Shown: positions 8,011 through 16,150 of the stretch, piece by piece
Numbering within the stretch: position 1 is the first letter of the stretch
Layout: each line of letters starts with the position of its first letter
Source: Chryseobacterium sp. c4a
GTDB lineage: Bacteria > Bacteroidota > Bacteroidia > Flavobacteriales > Weeksellaceae
DNA: 64,000 nucleotides
NCBI RefSeq assembly: GCF_009900745.1
Contig: NZ_WXVU01000001.1
Location: 682,001 to 746,000 of the forward strand
Direction: 5' to 3'
Made by a program: the position numbers and the translations under genes
Notes under the pieces: model-generated
The model's input: the letters and a program-made list of their open reading frames with translations, nothing else
Told to the model about the DNA's origin: nothing
The model's database searches: none

Positions 8011-9129
8011 ATGAAAAAAATAGGAATTACAGGTCAAAATGGGTTCGTAGGATCTCATTTATATAATACATTAGGTTTAAAGCCAGATCAGTTTGAGAGA
8101 ATAGATTTTGAAAGAGATTTCTTTGAGTCTCCTGAAAAACTGGATGAATTTGTGAAGCAGTGTGACGTAATTGTCCATTTGGCCGCAATGAATCGTCATC
8201 CTGAACCTCAGGTGATCTTTGATAGTAATATAGACCTAGTAAATAGGTTAATCAGTTCGTTAGAAAGAACAGGATCAAAGGCTCATGTTTTATTTTCATC
8301 TTCATCACAGGAAGAAAAAGATAATTTATACGGCAGATCCAAAAAAGAAGGAAGAGAGCTTTTTGCTGCATGGGCTGAAAAATCTGGAGGTCACTTTACA
8401 GGATTAGTAATTCCAAATGTTTTTGGTCCTTTCGGAAAACCCAATTATAATTCATTCATTGCAACTTTTTGTTATAAACTTACTCATGGAGAATATCCTG
8501 TTATTGACCATGATGATGAGGTGAAACTGATTTATGTGGGAGAACTTGTAGAGGAAATTATCAATAAAATAGAAAGTGAAACATCTGAAAAATTATATGA
8601 AGTTCCATATACCTCAGCCAATAAGGTTTCAGAAGTACTTAAAAAATTAGAAAATTATAAGAATCTATATTTTGAAAATGGAGAAATTCCGGTATTGGAA
8701 ACTACATTTGATCTAAATCTTTTTAATACCTTTCGTTGTTATTTTGATATCAAAAATCATTATCCAGTCAAGTTTACACAACATATAGATCCAAGAGGAG
8801 CATTTGTAGAAGTCATCAGATTAGGAATAGGGGGTCAGTGTTCATTTTCAACAACAGTTTCGGGAATTACAAGAGGTAATCATTATCATACCCGAAAAAT
8901 AGAACGATTTGCGGTAATAAAAGGCAAAGCCTTAATTCAATTGAGAAAAATTGATACTGATGAAGTGATGGATTTCTATTTGGATGGAACGGAACCAGCT
9001 TATGTAGATATGCCAATCTGGTACACTCACAATATTAAAAATATTGGAGAAGAGGAACTATATACTATTTTCTGGATTAATGAACCATTCAATCCAGAAG
9101 ATCCCGATACCTATTTTCTAGAAGTTTAA
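8011..9129 (+). CDS. fnlB: UDP-4-keto sugar reductase/epimerase, bifunctional (FnlB/WbjC/CapF)
   Basis: A 372-residue two-domain enzyme, near the 369 residues usual for CapF. The start at 8011, one base after the cupin stop, gives MKKIGITGQNGFVGS with an intact Rossmann motif; an ATG at 7987 would only add eight residues overlapping the cupin gene. Residues 1-250 are an SDR domain with YGRSKKEG as the YxxxK site. Residues 265-372 are a cupin with GNHYHTRKIERF supplying the metal-binding histidines. In CapF the cupin epimerises C3 and the SDR domain reduces C4 to give UDP-6-deoxy-L-talose-NAc, the second step to UDP-L-FucNAc. The gene is followed at once by a convergent opposite-strand gene. 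Confidence 0.9.
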   Translation: MKKIGITGQNGFVGSHLYNTLGLKPDQFERIDFERDFFESPEKLDEFVKQCDVIVHLAAMNRHPEPQVIFDSNIDLVNRLISSLERTGSKAHVLFSSSSQEEKDNLYGRSKKEGRELFAAWAEKSGGHFTGLVIPNVFGPFGKPNYNSFIATFCYKLTHGEYPVIDHDDEVKLIYVGELVEEIINKIESETSEKLYEVPYTSANKVSEVLKKLENYKNLYFENGEIPVLETTFDLNLFNTFRCYFDIKNHYPVKFTQHIDPRGAFVEVIRLGIGGQCSFSTTVSGITRGNHYHTRKIERFAVIKGKALIQLRKIDTDEVMDFYLDGTEPAYVDMPIWYTHNIKNIGEEELYTIFWINEPFNPEDPDTYFLEV

Positions 9130-9132
9130 AAA

Positions 9133-10278
9133 TTATTTTTGATCTATAATTTTTGGAGCCTTAAAGGATGAATTTCTATTTTTCATAAGTTCATTTTTTA
9201 GGGCTCTATTGCTATCAGGATCCATATCAATGGTATTCCTTGAAAGATCAGCATCATCACTTACAATAACTTTTGTAGGACGCGAGCTTACAGTAACATT
9301 TTTTTCAAAAATATTATTGCTGGTGCTGCCTACTAGTTGGTAGAGTGTCTGAGATTTATCCTTATTAGCAGTATCTCCGTCTCCGTTTACAGCAAAAAAA
9401 TTGTTGTTGATTACGTTATTATAAGAATTACTGACAGATACACTTACATAATGTCTTTCAAAATAATTATTATTAATCATATTGTTGGATGCTTGATCGA
9501 TAACAACGCCTCTTCCCGTGCTTTTTAAATTGGATAATTGAGATGTTTTATCAACATTCAGATAACCTGCAAGGTTATTTTCTATCATATTATTATTGAT
9601 GAAATTAGCAAATGATCTTCCCGTAATATAAATTCCAATAGAATTATATCTCATTTCACTTTTAGTAAGATATACACTTGTAGATTCTTTGTCAAGTAAA
9701 ACACCAATACCATTATTGCGGATAAAACAATTCGTTATAAAAGTATAGTATGCTGATAGAATCTCAATTCCGTTATTAGCAAAGCCCTCTATTTGAATAT
9801 CCTCAACTCTGGTTCTTAATCCAAAAATTTTTATACCCGTACTTTTGGTGCTGTTTGCATACTGAGGTTTAGGATCAAAAACATTTTTATCATCACAATT
9901 AGGGCCTAATAATGTCAGGCTTTTAATATAATTATACCCATCTATTATGTGCTCATCACCATTTCTTTCCAGAATGATAGCTTCAGAATTGGGGTTCTTT
10001 ACTTTTATGATTGTACTATTTATAAACTCACCTGTTATACTAATAAACTTATTGAGGATTATAGGTTTTGAAATAATGTAGGTGCCAGACGGAATAAAAA
10101 GATTTACATGTCTCTTTTGTTTTCCATATTTCATGTTGATATCGTTTACTGCTTTAGTAAAGGCATTGGTGTCATCAGATACACCATCACCTTTTGCCCC
10201 ATAGTTTTTAATATCGATATTTTGGGAGAATGAGAAAACAAATACTGTTAGGAAACACAATGTTAAATAACTTTTCAT
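9133..10278 (-). CDS. Secreted right-handed beta-helix (pectate lyase-like) protein
   Basis: A 381-residue exported protein with an N-terminal signal peptide (MKSYLTLCFLTVFVFSFSQ). The mature part opens with IKNYGAKGDGVSDDTNAF, the hallmark of the pectate-lyase-3 / GH28-like beta-helix fold, then shows many short Asn-rich coils such as NNYFERHY and NNNFFAVNG typical of stacked helix rungs. Such proteins cut or bind polysaccharides, so a role in trimming or modifying the locus's own polymer is possible but unproven. It is the only leftward gene in the first 19 kb and separates fnlB from fnlC. Its start lies 60 bases from fnlC, so both share a divergent promoter region. The catalytic residues are not obvious. 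Confidence 0.8.
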   Translation of the reverse strand: MKSYLTLCFLTVFVFSFSQNIDIKNYGAKGDGVSDDTNAFTKAVNDINMKYGKQKRHVNLFIPSGTYIISKPIILNKFISITGEFINSTIIKVKNPNSEAIILERNGDEHIIDGYNYIKSLTLLGPNCDDKNVFDPKPQYANSTKSTGIKIFGLRTRVEDIQIEGFANNGIEILSAYYTFITNCFIRNNGIGVLLDKESTSVYLTKSEMRYNSIGIYITGRSFANFINNNMIENNLAGYLNVDKTSQLSNLKSTGRGVVIDQASNNMINNNYFERHYVSVSVSNSYNNVINNNFFAVNGDGDTANKDKSQTLYQLVGSTSNNIFEKNVTVSSRPTKVIVSDDADLSRNTIDMDPDSNRALKNELMKNRNSSFKAPKIIDQK

Positions 10279-10311
10279 ACATTATCATTAAGGAGTTTAA
10301 ATATAAAAAAT

Positions 10312-10319
10312 TATCTTTG
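10312..10319 (+). promoter_or_regulatory. -7 promoter box for fnlC (TATCTTTG)
   Basis: The sequence matches the Bacteroidota sigma-A -7 consensus TAnnTTTG and ends 19 bases before the fnlC ATG. No clear TTG is seen at the -33 position. It explains how fnlC is expressed although the preceding gene is on the other strand. Confidence 0.65.
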
Positions 10320-10338
10320 TAATGGCAAAAAAAATGCA

Positions 10339-11475
10339 ATGAAGAGATTAAAAGTAATGACTGTCGTAGGAACACGACCAGAGATTATCAGATTATCAAG
10401 AGTGTTATCTGCTTTAGACAGTTCTGAGGCTATTGAGCATATCATCGTTCACACAGGACAAAATTATGATTATGAACTTAATCAGATTTTCTTTGAAGAT
10501 TTAGGGCTTCGCAAACCAGACTATTTTCTTGAAGCAGCAGGAAAAACTGCTACAGAAACTGTAGGGAATATACTTATTAAAATTGACCCGCTTTTAGAAG
10601 AATTAAAACCTGATGCATTTCTTGTTTTAGGAGATACAAATTCTTGTTTGTGTGCAATTCCTGCAAAAAAACGTCAAATCCCGATTTTTCACATGGAAGC
10701 TGGAAACAGATGTTTTGATCAAAGAGTTCCGGAAGAAACTAATAGGAAGATTGTAGACCACACTTCGGATATTAATCTAACATATTCTGATATTGCAAGA
10801 GAATATTTACTAAGAGAAGGCCTTCCTGCAGACAGAATTATTAAAACAGGTTCACCAATGTTTGAAGTGCTCAATCATTATTTACCTCAAATAGAAAGTT
10901 CTGACGTTTTATCAAGATTAAATCTGAAAGAAAACAAGTATTTTGTAATTTCATCCCACCGTGAAGAAAACATTAATTCTGAAAGAAACTTTAAAGGATT
11001 AATGGAATCTTTAAATGCGATTGCAGAAAAATATCAATACCCGATAATTGTCTCTACGCATCCACGTACCAAAAATATGATTGATAAGATGCAGATCGAA
11101 ATGCGTCCTGAAATACAATTTTTGAAACCTTTAGGTTTTCACGATTATAATGCCCTTCAGATGCGTTCATTTGCTGTACTTTCAGATTCTGGCACAATTT
11201 CTGAAGAATCTTCAATTTTAAATTTTAGAGCCCTTAATATCAGAGAAGCTCATGAAAGACCTGAAGCAATGGAAGAGGCCTCAGTAATGATGGTTGGACT
11301 TTCTCCTGAAAGAATTTTACAAGGGCTTGTTCAGCTACAACAACAGCACAAAGGAAGTGAAAGAAATTATAGACAAGTAGCTGATTATTCAATGCCAAAT
11401 GTGTCCGAAAAAGTAGTTCGAATCATTATAAGTTATACTGATTATATTAACAGAGTTGTCTGGAGAAAAGGATAG
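10339..11475 (+). CDS. fnlC: UDP-N-acetyl sugar 2-epimerase (FnlC/WbjD/CapG)
   Basis: A 378-residue GT-B-fold epimerase. It has GTRPEIIRLS at the N-terminus, GDTNSCLC, and EAGNRCFDQRVPEE around residue 120, a signature of the FnlC/WbjD/CapG group rather than the housekeeping WecB, where the last part differs. It performs the last step to UDP-N-acetyl-L-fucosamine, inverting C2 of UDP-6-deoxy-L-talose-NAc. A -7 promoter box (TATCTTTG) ends 19 bases before the ATG, so the gene has its own promoter despite belonging to the fnl pathway. This is needed because the beta-helix gene on the other strand breaks the operon. The downstream glycosyltransferase starts one base after the stop. Confidence 0.92.
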   Translation: MKRLKVMTVVGTRPEIIRLSRVLSALDSSEAIEHIIVHTGQNYDYELNQIFFEDLGLRKPDYFLEAAGKTATETVGNILIKIDPLLEELKPDAFLVLGDTNSCLCAIPAKKRQIPIFHMEAGNRCFDQRVPEETNRKIVDHTSDINLTYSDIAREYLLREGLPADRIIKTGSPMFEVLNHYLPQIESSDVLSRLNLKENKYFVISSHREENINSERNFKGLMESLNAIAEKYQYPIIVSTHPRTKNMIDKMQIEMRPEIQFLKPLGFHDYNALQMRSFAVLSDSGTISEESSILNFRALNIREAHERPEAMEEASVMMVGLSPERILQGLVQLQQQHKGSERNYRQVADYSMPNVSEKVVRIIISYTDYINRVVWRKG

Positions 11476-11476
11476 G

Positions 11477-12682
11477 ATGAATATATTGTTTCTTACCTTA
11501 GTTAAAATAAATACCTTGCAGGAGCGAGGTATCTATCATGATTTGATGCGTGAGTTTTCAGATCATAACCATCACGTTTATATTGTAAGCCCAATAGAAA
11601 GACGTGAAAATCAAAAAACTGATGTGAAAGTAGAAGGGAATGTAACCTTTTTAAATGTAAAAACCTTAAATATTCAAAAAACAAATTTTATTGAAAAAGG
11701 TATTTCTACATTGACCATAGAAAAACTATTTTTACATGCTGTTAAGAAATACTTTTCAAAAGTAAAATTTGATCTGGTAGTTTATTCTACTCCTCCTATT
11801 ACATTTACAGGAGTGATTAAATATATCAAAAGAAGAGATAATGCTAAAACATATTTACTCCTTAAAGACATTTTTCCGCAAAATGCAGTAGATATGAAAA
11901 TGTTATCAAAAAAAGGGATCTTATATAATTATTTCAGAACTAAGGAAAAAGACTTGTATACCATTTCAGATAAAATTGGTTGTATGTCTGAAGCTAATGT
12001 AAAGTTTGTTTTAGATCATAATGCCTATTTATCTAAAGAGAAATTAGAAATTAATCCTAATTCTATAAAATTACAACCATCCGCAGATATTTCAGAGGTT
12101 GAAAAAAAACGGATTAGAGAAAAATACCAGATACCAGATCAAAAAAAGGTTTTCATATACGGCGGTAATTTAGGAAAACCTCAAGGGGTAGATTTTCTTA
12201 TAGAAACATTACAGGCAAAATCTAGTGATAGCAATGTGTTTTTTGTTATTGCAGGGTCAGGAACAGAATATGATAAGTTAAAAAATTGGTTTGATAATTT
12301 TAAGCCTAAAAATGCATTATTGTTTTCAGCCATCCCTAAAACAGATTATGATCTTTTAGTTCAATCCTGTGATATAGGGCTTATTTTTTTACACAAAGAT
12401 TTTACTATTCCTAATTACCCTTCCAGGTTACTTTCTTATTTAGAATTTAAAATGCCGGTATTGGCTGCTACAGATCCAAATACAGATATCGGTGATGATA
12501 TTGTTAGAAATAATTGTGGTATGGCAGTTTATTCAGATGATCTGAAGGCAATGATTAATGCTATTGACAATTTTAGGGACATGGATGATGCACAATTTGA
12601 GATATTCAGACAAAATAGTTTTAACTTTCTAAAAAAAGAATTTCAAGTTAATCACTCTTATTCCAAAATAATTAATGCTTAA
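11477..12682 (+). CDS. wbuB: Glycosyltransferase family 4, WbuB-like (probable L-FucNAc/FucNAm transferase)
   Basis: A 401-residue GT-B enzyme. The start at 11477 is one base past the fnlC stop and has a short AGGA upstream; the earlier in-frame ATG at 11456 lies inside fnlC. The C-terminal domain shows FIYGGNLGKPQGVDFL near residue 230, AGSGTEYDKL, and a donor-sugar region with NYPSRLLSYLEFKMPVLA, the usual GT4 positions. It resembles WbuB of E. coli O26/O145 and WbjE-like enzymes that transfer L-FucNAc, and lies directly after fnlC as in those loci. The donor here may be the amidino form if WbuXYZ act before transfer. Confidence 0.83.
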   Translation: MNILFLTLVKINTLQERGIYHDLMREFSDHNHHVYIVSPIERRENQKTDVKVEGNVTFLNVKTLNIQKTNFIEKGISTLTIEKLFLHAVKKYFSKVKFDLVVYSTPPITFTGVIKYIKRRDNAKTYLLLKDIFPQNAVDMKMLSKKGILYNYFRTKEKDLYTISDKIGCMSEANVKFVLDHNAYLSKEKLEINPNSIKLQPSADISEVEKKRIREKYQIPDQKKVFIYGGNLGKPQGVDFLIETLQAKSSDSNVFFVIAGSGTEYDKLKNWFDNFKPKNALLFSAIPKTDYDLLVQSCDIGLIFLHKDFTIPNYPSRLLSYLEFKMPVLAATDPNTDIGDDIVRNNCGMAVYSDDLKAMINAIDNFRDMDDAQFEIFRQNSFNFLKKEFQVNHSYSKIINA

Positions 12683-12834
12683 TGCTATGTAAAGAAATAT
12701 GTTTTTCCTACTCAGTTTTAATATATAATTCAGCAATCAGTTTTAATAGAAATTTTAATACAATAAGCTTTATGAAGAATGAAATGAGATCATTCAAATG
12801 TATATTTTTTAACATATCTAAATTTTAAAAAAAG

Positions 12835-13419
12835 ATGTATAAAACTTTTATAAAGAGATTTTTAGATATTATTATTGCACTTACGGTTATCATTTTTTTA
12901 TTCCCAATATTTTTGATAATTTATATTTTGGTTAAAATTGATAGCCCTGGTAAGTTTTTTTTCTTTCAGGAAAGGTTGGGTTATCAGGGAAAAGTTTTCA
13001 AAATATACAAAGTGCGTACAATGTATGATAAAGAAAGAGTTGCGGATCGAGAAATATTAAAAGGAGATGCAGAGGTTACAAAAGTAGGAGAATATTTGAG
13101 ACGTTTCAAAATAGATGAATTGCCACAAATTATTAATGTTTTTAAAGGGGATATGACATTGGTGGGACCCAGACCATGTTTACCAAGGCAATTAGCAGAA
13201 TTTAATGAGGATGGAAAAAAACGCATTGAAGTAGTGCCTGGCCTTACAGGATTATCACAGGTAAATGGTAATATTCATTTATCATGGGAAGAAAGATGGA
13301 AATATGATAGAGAATATGTGGAAAAGCAAAGTTTTTTACTAGATACAAAAATCATATTCAAAACATTTTTAATACTTCTTAATGGAGAAGACAAGTATAT
13401 AAAACGTCCAAATGTATAA
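12835..13419 (+). CDS. Polyprenyl-phosphate sugar-1-phosphate transferase (PglC-like), first copy
   Basis: A 194-residue monotopic phosphoglycosyl transferase. A single hydrophobic re-entrant segment at residues 10-33 is followed by FFFFQERLGYQGK, the YKVRTM segment, the catalytic Asp-Glu pair in KIDELPQI (residues 94-95) and LVGPRPCLP. It would transfer a sugar-1-phosphate from a UDP-sugar to undecaprenyl phosphate at the cytoplasmic face and so start repeat-unit assembly. The small size without extra transmembrane helices matches PglC/WecP-type enzymes for diNAcBac or N-acetylgalactosamine-like sugars. A 152-base gap separates it from wbuB, and it overlaps the formyltransferase by 8 bases. 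A second enzyme of the family lies at 17964. Confidence 0.88.
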   Translation: MYKTFIKRFLDIIIALTVIIFLFPIFLIIYILVKIDSPGKFFFFQERLGYQGKVFKIYKVRTMYDKERVADREILKGDAEVTKVGEYLRRFKIDELPQIINVFKGDMTLVGPRPCLPRQLAEFNEDGKKRIEVVPGLTGLSQVNGNIHLSWEERWKYDREYVEKQSFLLDTKIIFKTFLILLNGEDKYIKRPNV

Positions 13420-14371
13420 AATTTTAGTAATAGGAGCGGTGAATTCTACCGCACGGATTATTCATAAATTGGCTGAACATAACTTAGAAGTTGTGGGAGT
13501 TTTAGGGCATGAACCCAAAAATAAAGAGAAAGTTTCCGGATGGGCAGACCTCTCATCATTATCCTCGAAATTTAATATCAATTATAGAGGCTTTACAAAA
13601 ATTAATGATGAAGAAAACCTAAGCTGGGCCTCTGAATTAGCTCCGGATATTATTTTTGCGGTAGGCTTTTCACAACTATTATCTGAGAAATGGTTTGCCA
13701 TTTCAAAATTAGGATGCATAGGTTTTCATCCTACTGTGCTTCCCATTGGAAGAGGAAGAGCTCCTATGGCTTGGATTACACTAGAACAGACTTCTGGTTC
13801 TGCTTCATTTTTCCTGATGGGAAAAGGAGCTGATGATGGACCCATTTTTGCTCAATCAGTATTTAAAGTAGAAGAAAATGATGATGCCCAATGTGTAGAA
13901 GCAAAAATATTAAACCACATCGATATTGCATTAGACCAATGGTTGCCAGAACTGAAAGAAGGACTATGGAATCCTATTCCCCAATCAGAATATTTGGCCT
14001 CTTATTATGGTGTTAGAAAAGAAGAAGACGGGTTAATCAATTGGAATGATAATGCTGATTATATCGATCGATTAATTAAAGCAGCATCCCATCCACACCC
14101 TGGTGCCTATACCTATTGTAAAGATGTAAAGGTAACGATCTGGAAATCTAGAAAAGAAAAGGAAATTCAGTTCAAGGGAGTGATTGGCAGAGTTTTATTA
14201 AAGGATGAAACCGGAAAACTTCTTATCCAAACCGGAAATGGCCTCCTATGGATTGAAGATTATACATCGGAAGAAGGAGGAGATCTCTCTATTAATGTAG
14301 GAGATAAATTAGGGTATAATATTGAAGATGAAATTTATAAAATAAAAAACATTTTAAAAAATAAAAGATGA
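13412..14371 (+). CDS. Sugar N-formyltransferase-like protein (methionyl-tRNA formyltransferase fold)
   Basis: A 319-residue protein with the N10-formyl-tetrahydrofolate formyltransferase fold and a C-terminal Fmt-type domain. The core is HPTVLPIGRGRAPMAW, the counterpart of the HxSLLPxxRGxxP motif, and the acidic residue is kept in GADDGPIFAQ. In Fmt and ArnA the catalytic triad is Asn-His-Asp, with Asn two residues before His; here that position is glycine (CIGFHP). It overlaps the sugar transferase upstream and the PIG-L gene downstream by eight and four bases, so the three are translationally coupled. The likely role is N-formylation of an amino sugar. It is not expected to be the housekeeping Fmt. 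Confidence 0.8.
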   Translation: MYKILVIGAVNSTARIIHKLAEHNLEVVGVLGHEPKNKEKVSGWADLSSLSSKFNINYRGFTKINDEENLSWASELAPDIIFAVGFSQLLSEKWFAISKLGCIGFHPTVLPIGRGRAPMAWITLEQTSGSASFFLMGKGADDGPIFAQSVFKVEENDDAQCVEAKILNHIDIALDQWLPELKEGLWNPIPQSEYLASYYGVRKEEDGLINWNDNADYIDRLIKAASHPHPGAYTYCKDVKVTIWKSRKEKEIQFKGVIGRVLLKDETGKLLIQTGNGLLWIEDYTSEEGGDLSINVGDKLGYNIEDEIYKIKNILKNKR

Positions 14372-15042
14372 ACAGAGTCGTTGTAGTAGCCCCACATCCT
14401 GATGATGAAATAATTGGATGCGGTGCAACCATTGCAAAGCATATCAAATCTGGAGATGAAGTAACCGTGATTGTTGCAACCAATGCCTCAGAAGGTGCTC
14501 CTGAACTTTTTCCAATGTCACAAGTAGAAAGTGTTCGGGCAGAAGCTCTTGCTGCGCATCAGTTTTTAGGAGTAAAAGAAACCGTTTTTCTTGATTTCCC
14601 TGCACCTGCGCTTAATGCATTCCCTGAATTTAGAATTTCGTTGGAAGTCGCTAAAATATTTCAGAGAATTAAACCTACTCATTTATACCTTCCTCATCCT
14701 GGAGATATTCATCAAGATCATAAAGCAATTTATCGAGCATCTTTAGTGGCTGCAAGACCGCAAGGATCCGATAAAATACCAAATATTTATTGCTATGAAA
14801 CCCTTTCAGAAACAGAATGGACACCCATGCAGGAGAAACCCTTTGTGCCTAACCATTTCGTAGATGTGACGGATGTTTTCTCTAAAAAAGCAGAAGCAAT
14901 GAAGTTTTTTACATCACAAATTAAACAGTTTCCACATTCTCGTTCAGTAGAAACTTTTGAGGCTTTGGCAATGTATAGAGGATCTACCGTAGGAGTTGAA
15001 AGAGCTGAAGCATTTTCCGTTGAAAGGCAGTTAGTTTTATAA
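14368..15042 (+). CDS. PIG-L family deacetylase
   Basis: A 224-residue zinc-dependent N-deacetylase-like protein. The metal site is visible in VVAPHPDDEIIG at residues 6-17 and in HPGDIHQDHKA near residue 110. PIG-L/LmbE enzymes remove acetyl groups from N-acetylglucosamine-type sugars. The gene overlaps the formyltransferase by 4 bases (ATGA), which suggests that deacetylation and formylation act on the same sugar, exchanging N-acetyl for N-formyl. This is inference. No signal peptide is present, so it works in the cytoplasm on a nucleotide or lipid-linked sugar. A 139-base non-coding gap follows. Confidence 0.85.
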   Translation: MNRVVVVAPHPDDEIIGCGATIAKHIKSGDEVTVIVATNASEGAPELFPMSQVESVRAEALAAHQFLGVKETVFLDFPAPALNAFPEFRISLEVAKIFQRIKPTHLYLPHPGDIHQDHKAIYRASLVAARPQGSDKIPNIYCYETLSETEWTPMQEKPFVPNHFVDVTDVFSKKAEAMKFFTSQIKQFPHSRSVETFEALAMYRGSTVGVERAEAFSVERQLVL

Positions 15043-15088
15043 AAGTAATCGAATAGTAGTATTATAATACGGTAATACTCTGTAAATT

Positions 15089-15096
15089 TACTTTTG
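15089..15096 (+). promoter_or_regulatory. Possible -7 promoter box upstream of the ATP-grasp gene (TACTTTTG)
   Basis: The box fits TAnnTTTG in the only sizeable gap of the second half of the locus and would give a leader of about 80 bases. No good -33 element is present. Confidence 0.35.
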
Positions 15097-15181
15097 GAGC
15101 TAAGTATTACTTAGGTTAAAAAATGATATAACGATGAATTTTCAACATCAATAGTGGGGGAAATATTTACACAAAAAACAA

Positions 15182-16150
15182 ATGAATAATATACTTATAA
15201 GTTCCGCTGGTCAAAGAGTATCATTGGTTCGAGCATTCCAAAAAGAACTTAAAAAAATAGACCCAGGTGCAAAAGTCTTTACAGTAGATCTAAATCCTGT
15301 CCTGGCTCCTGCTTGTCATGTTTCAGATGGATTTGACAAAATTGATCGGGTTACAGCCCCAGGTTATATTGCTGAGTTATTGGAAATCTGTAAAAAGAGG
15401 AGTATCAAGATGATTGTTCCTACTATTGATACTGAACTTTTAGTATTGGCCGAAAATAAAGACCTTTTTTTGCAAAATGGTATCATTCCTGTTGTTTCTT
15501 CATTAGATTTTGTGAAAAAGTGTAGAGATAAGAGAATTATTAATGAGTTTTTTCTGGAAAATAATATTGATATTCCTAAAAAAATGGATAAAGATAATTT
15601 AACCTTTCCATTATTTATAAAACCTTATGATGGATCATTAAGTGCTGATACGTTTTTAATAAAACAAGCTTCTGATCTCACAGATTATCACTTTCAGAAT
15701 CCTAAGCTGATGTTTATGGAATACATGGATCATCAGATTTATGAGGAATTTACAGTGGATACTTATTATAATACAAATGGAGATCTTAAATGTGTTGTAC
15801 CTCGTAAACGTATTTTTGTAAGAGCTGGTGAAGTCAATAAAGGAGTTACCAAGAAAAATGAAATTGTAGAATATGTTAATGAAAATCTTTCTCATATAGA
15901 AGGGGCTGTAGGGTGTTTAACCATGCAGTTTTTCTTACATCCGGAAGAGAAAAGAATAGTAGGAATTGAAATTAATCCTCGATTTGGTGGTGGATATCCG
16001 TTAAGTTATCTTGCCGGAGCTAATTATCCTGAATGGTTGATTAAAGAATATATTTTGAATAATGATATTTCTTATTTCAAGGATTGGGAAGAGAATTTAT
16101 TAATGCTGCGCTACGATGATGAAGTTTTAGTTAGAAATTATGAAGGGTAA
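15182..16150 (+). CDS. ATP-grasp protein (carbamoyl-phosphate synthase large-subunit-like)
   Basis: A 322-residue ATP-grasp ligase. The N-terminal preATP-grasp fold starts ILISSAGQRVSLV, and the ATP-grasp body includes FPLFIKPYDGSLSAD, with the lysine that contacts ATP phosphates, and EINPRFGGGYPLS, with the Mg-binding Glu and Asn. Such proteins join a carboxylate to an amine or thiol. In polysaccharide loci they may attach an amino acid or other acid to an amino sugar. The gene overlaps the following HAD gene by 11 bases, and a possible promoter box lies 86 bases upstream. The substrate is unknown. Confidence 0.8.
   Translation: MNNILISSAGQRVSLVRAFQKELKKIDPGAKVFTVDLNPVLAPACHVSDGFDKIDRVTAPGYIAELLEICKKRSIKMIVPTIDTELLVLAENKDLFLQNGIIPVVSSLDFVKKCRDKRIINEFFLENNIDIPKKMDKDNLTFPLFIKPYDGSLSADTFLIKQASDLTDYHFQNPKLMFMEYMDHQIYEEFTVDTYYNTNGDLKCVVPRKRIFVRAGEVNKGVTKKNEIVEYVNENLSHIEGAVGCLTMQFFLHPEEKRIVGIEINPRFGGGYPLSYLAGANYPEWLIKEYILNNDISYFKDWEENLLMLRYDDEVLVRNYEG

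Noticed and set aside
13412..14371. Housekeeping methionyl-tRNA formyltransferase
   Set aside because: It lies inside a polysaccharide locus, overlaps sugar genes on both sides and lacks the catalytic asparagine.
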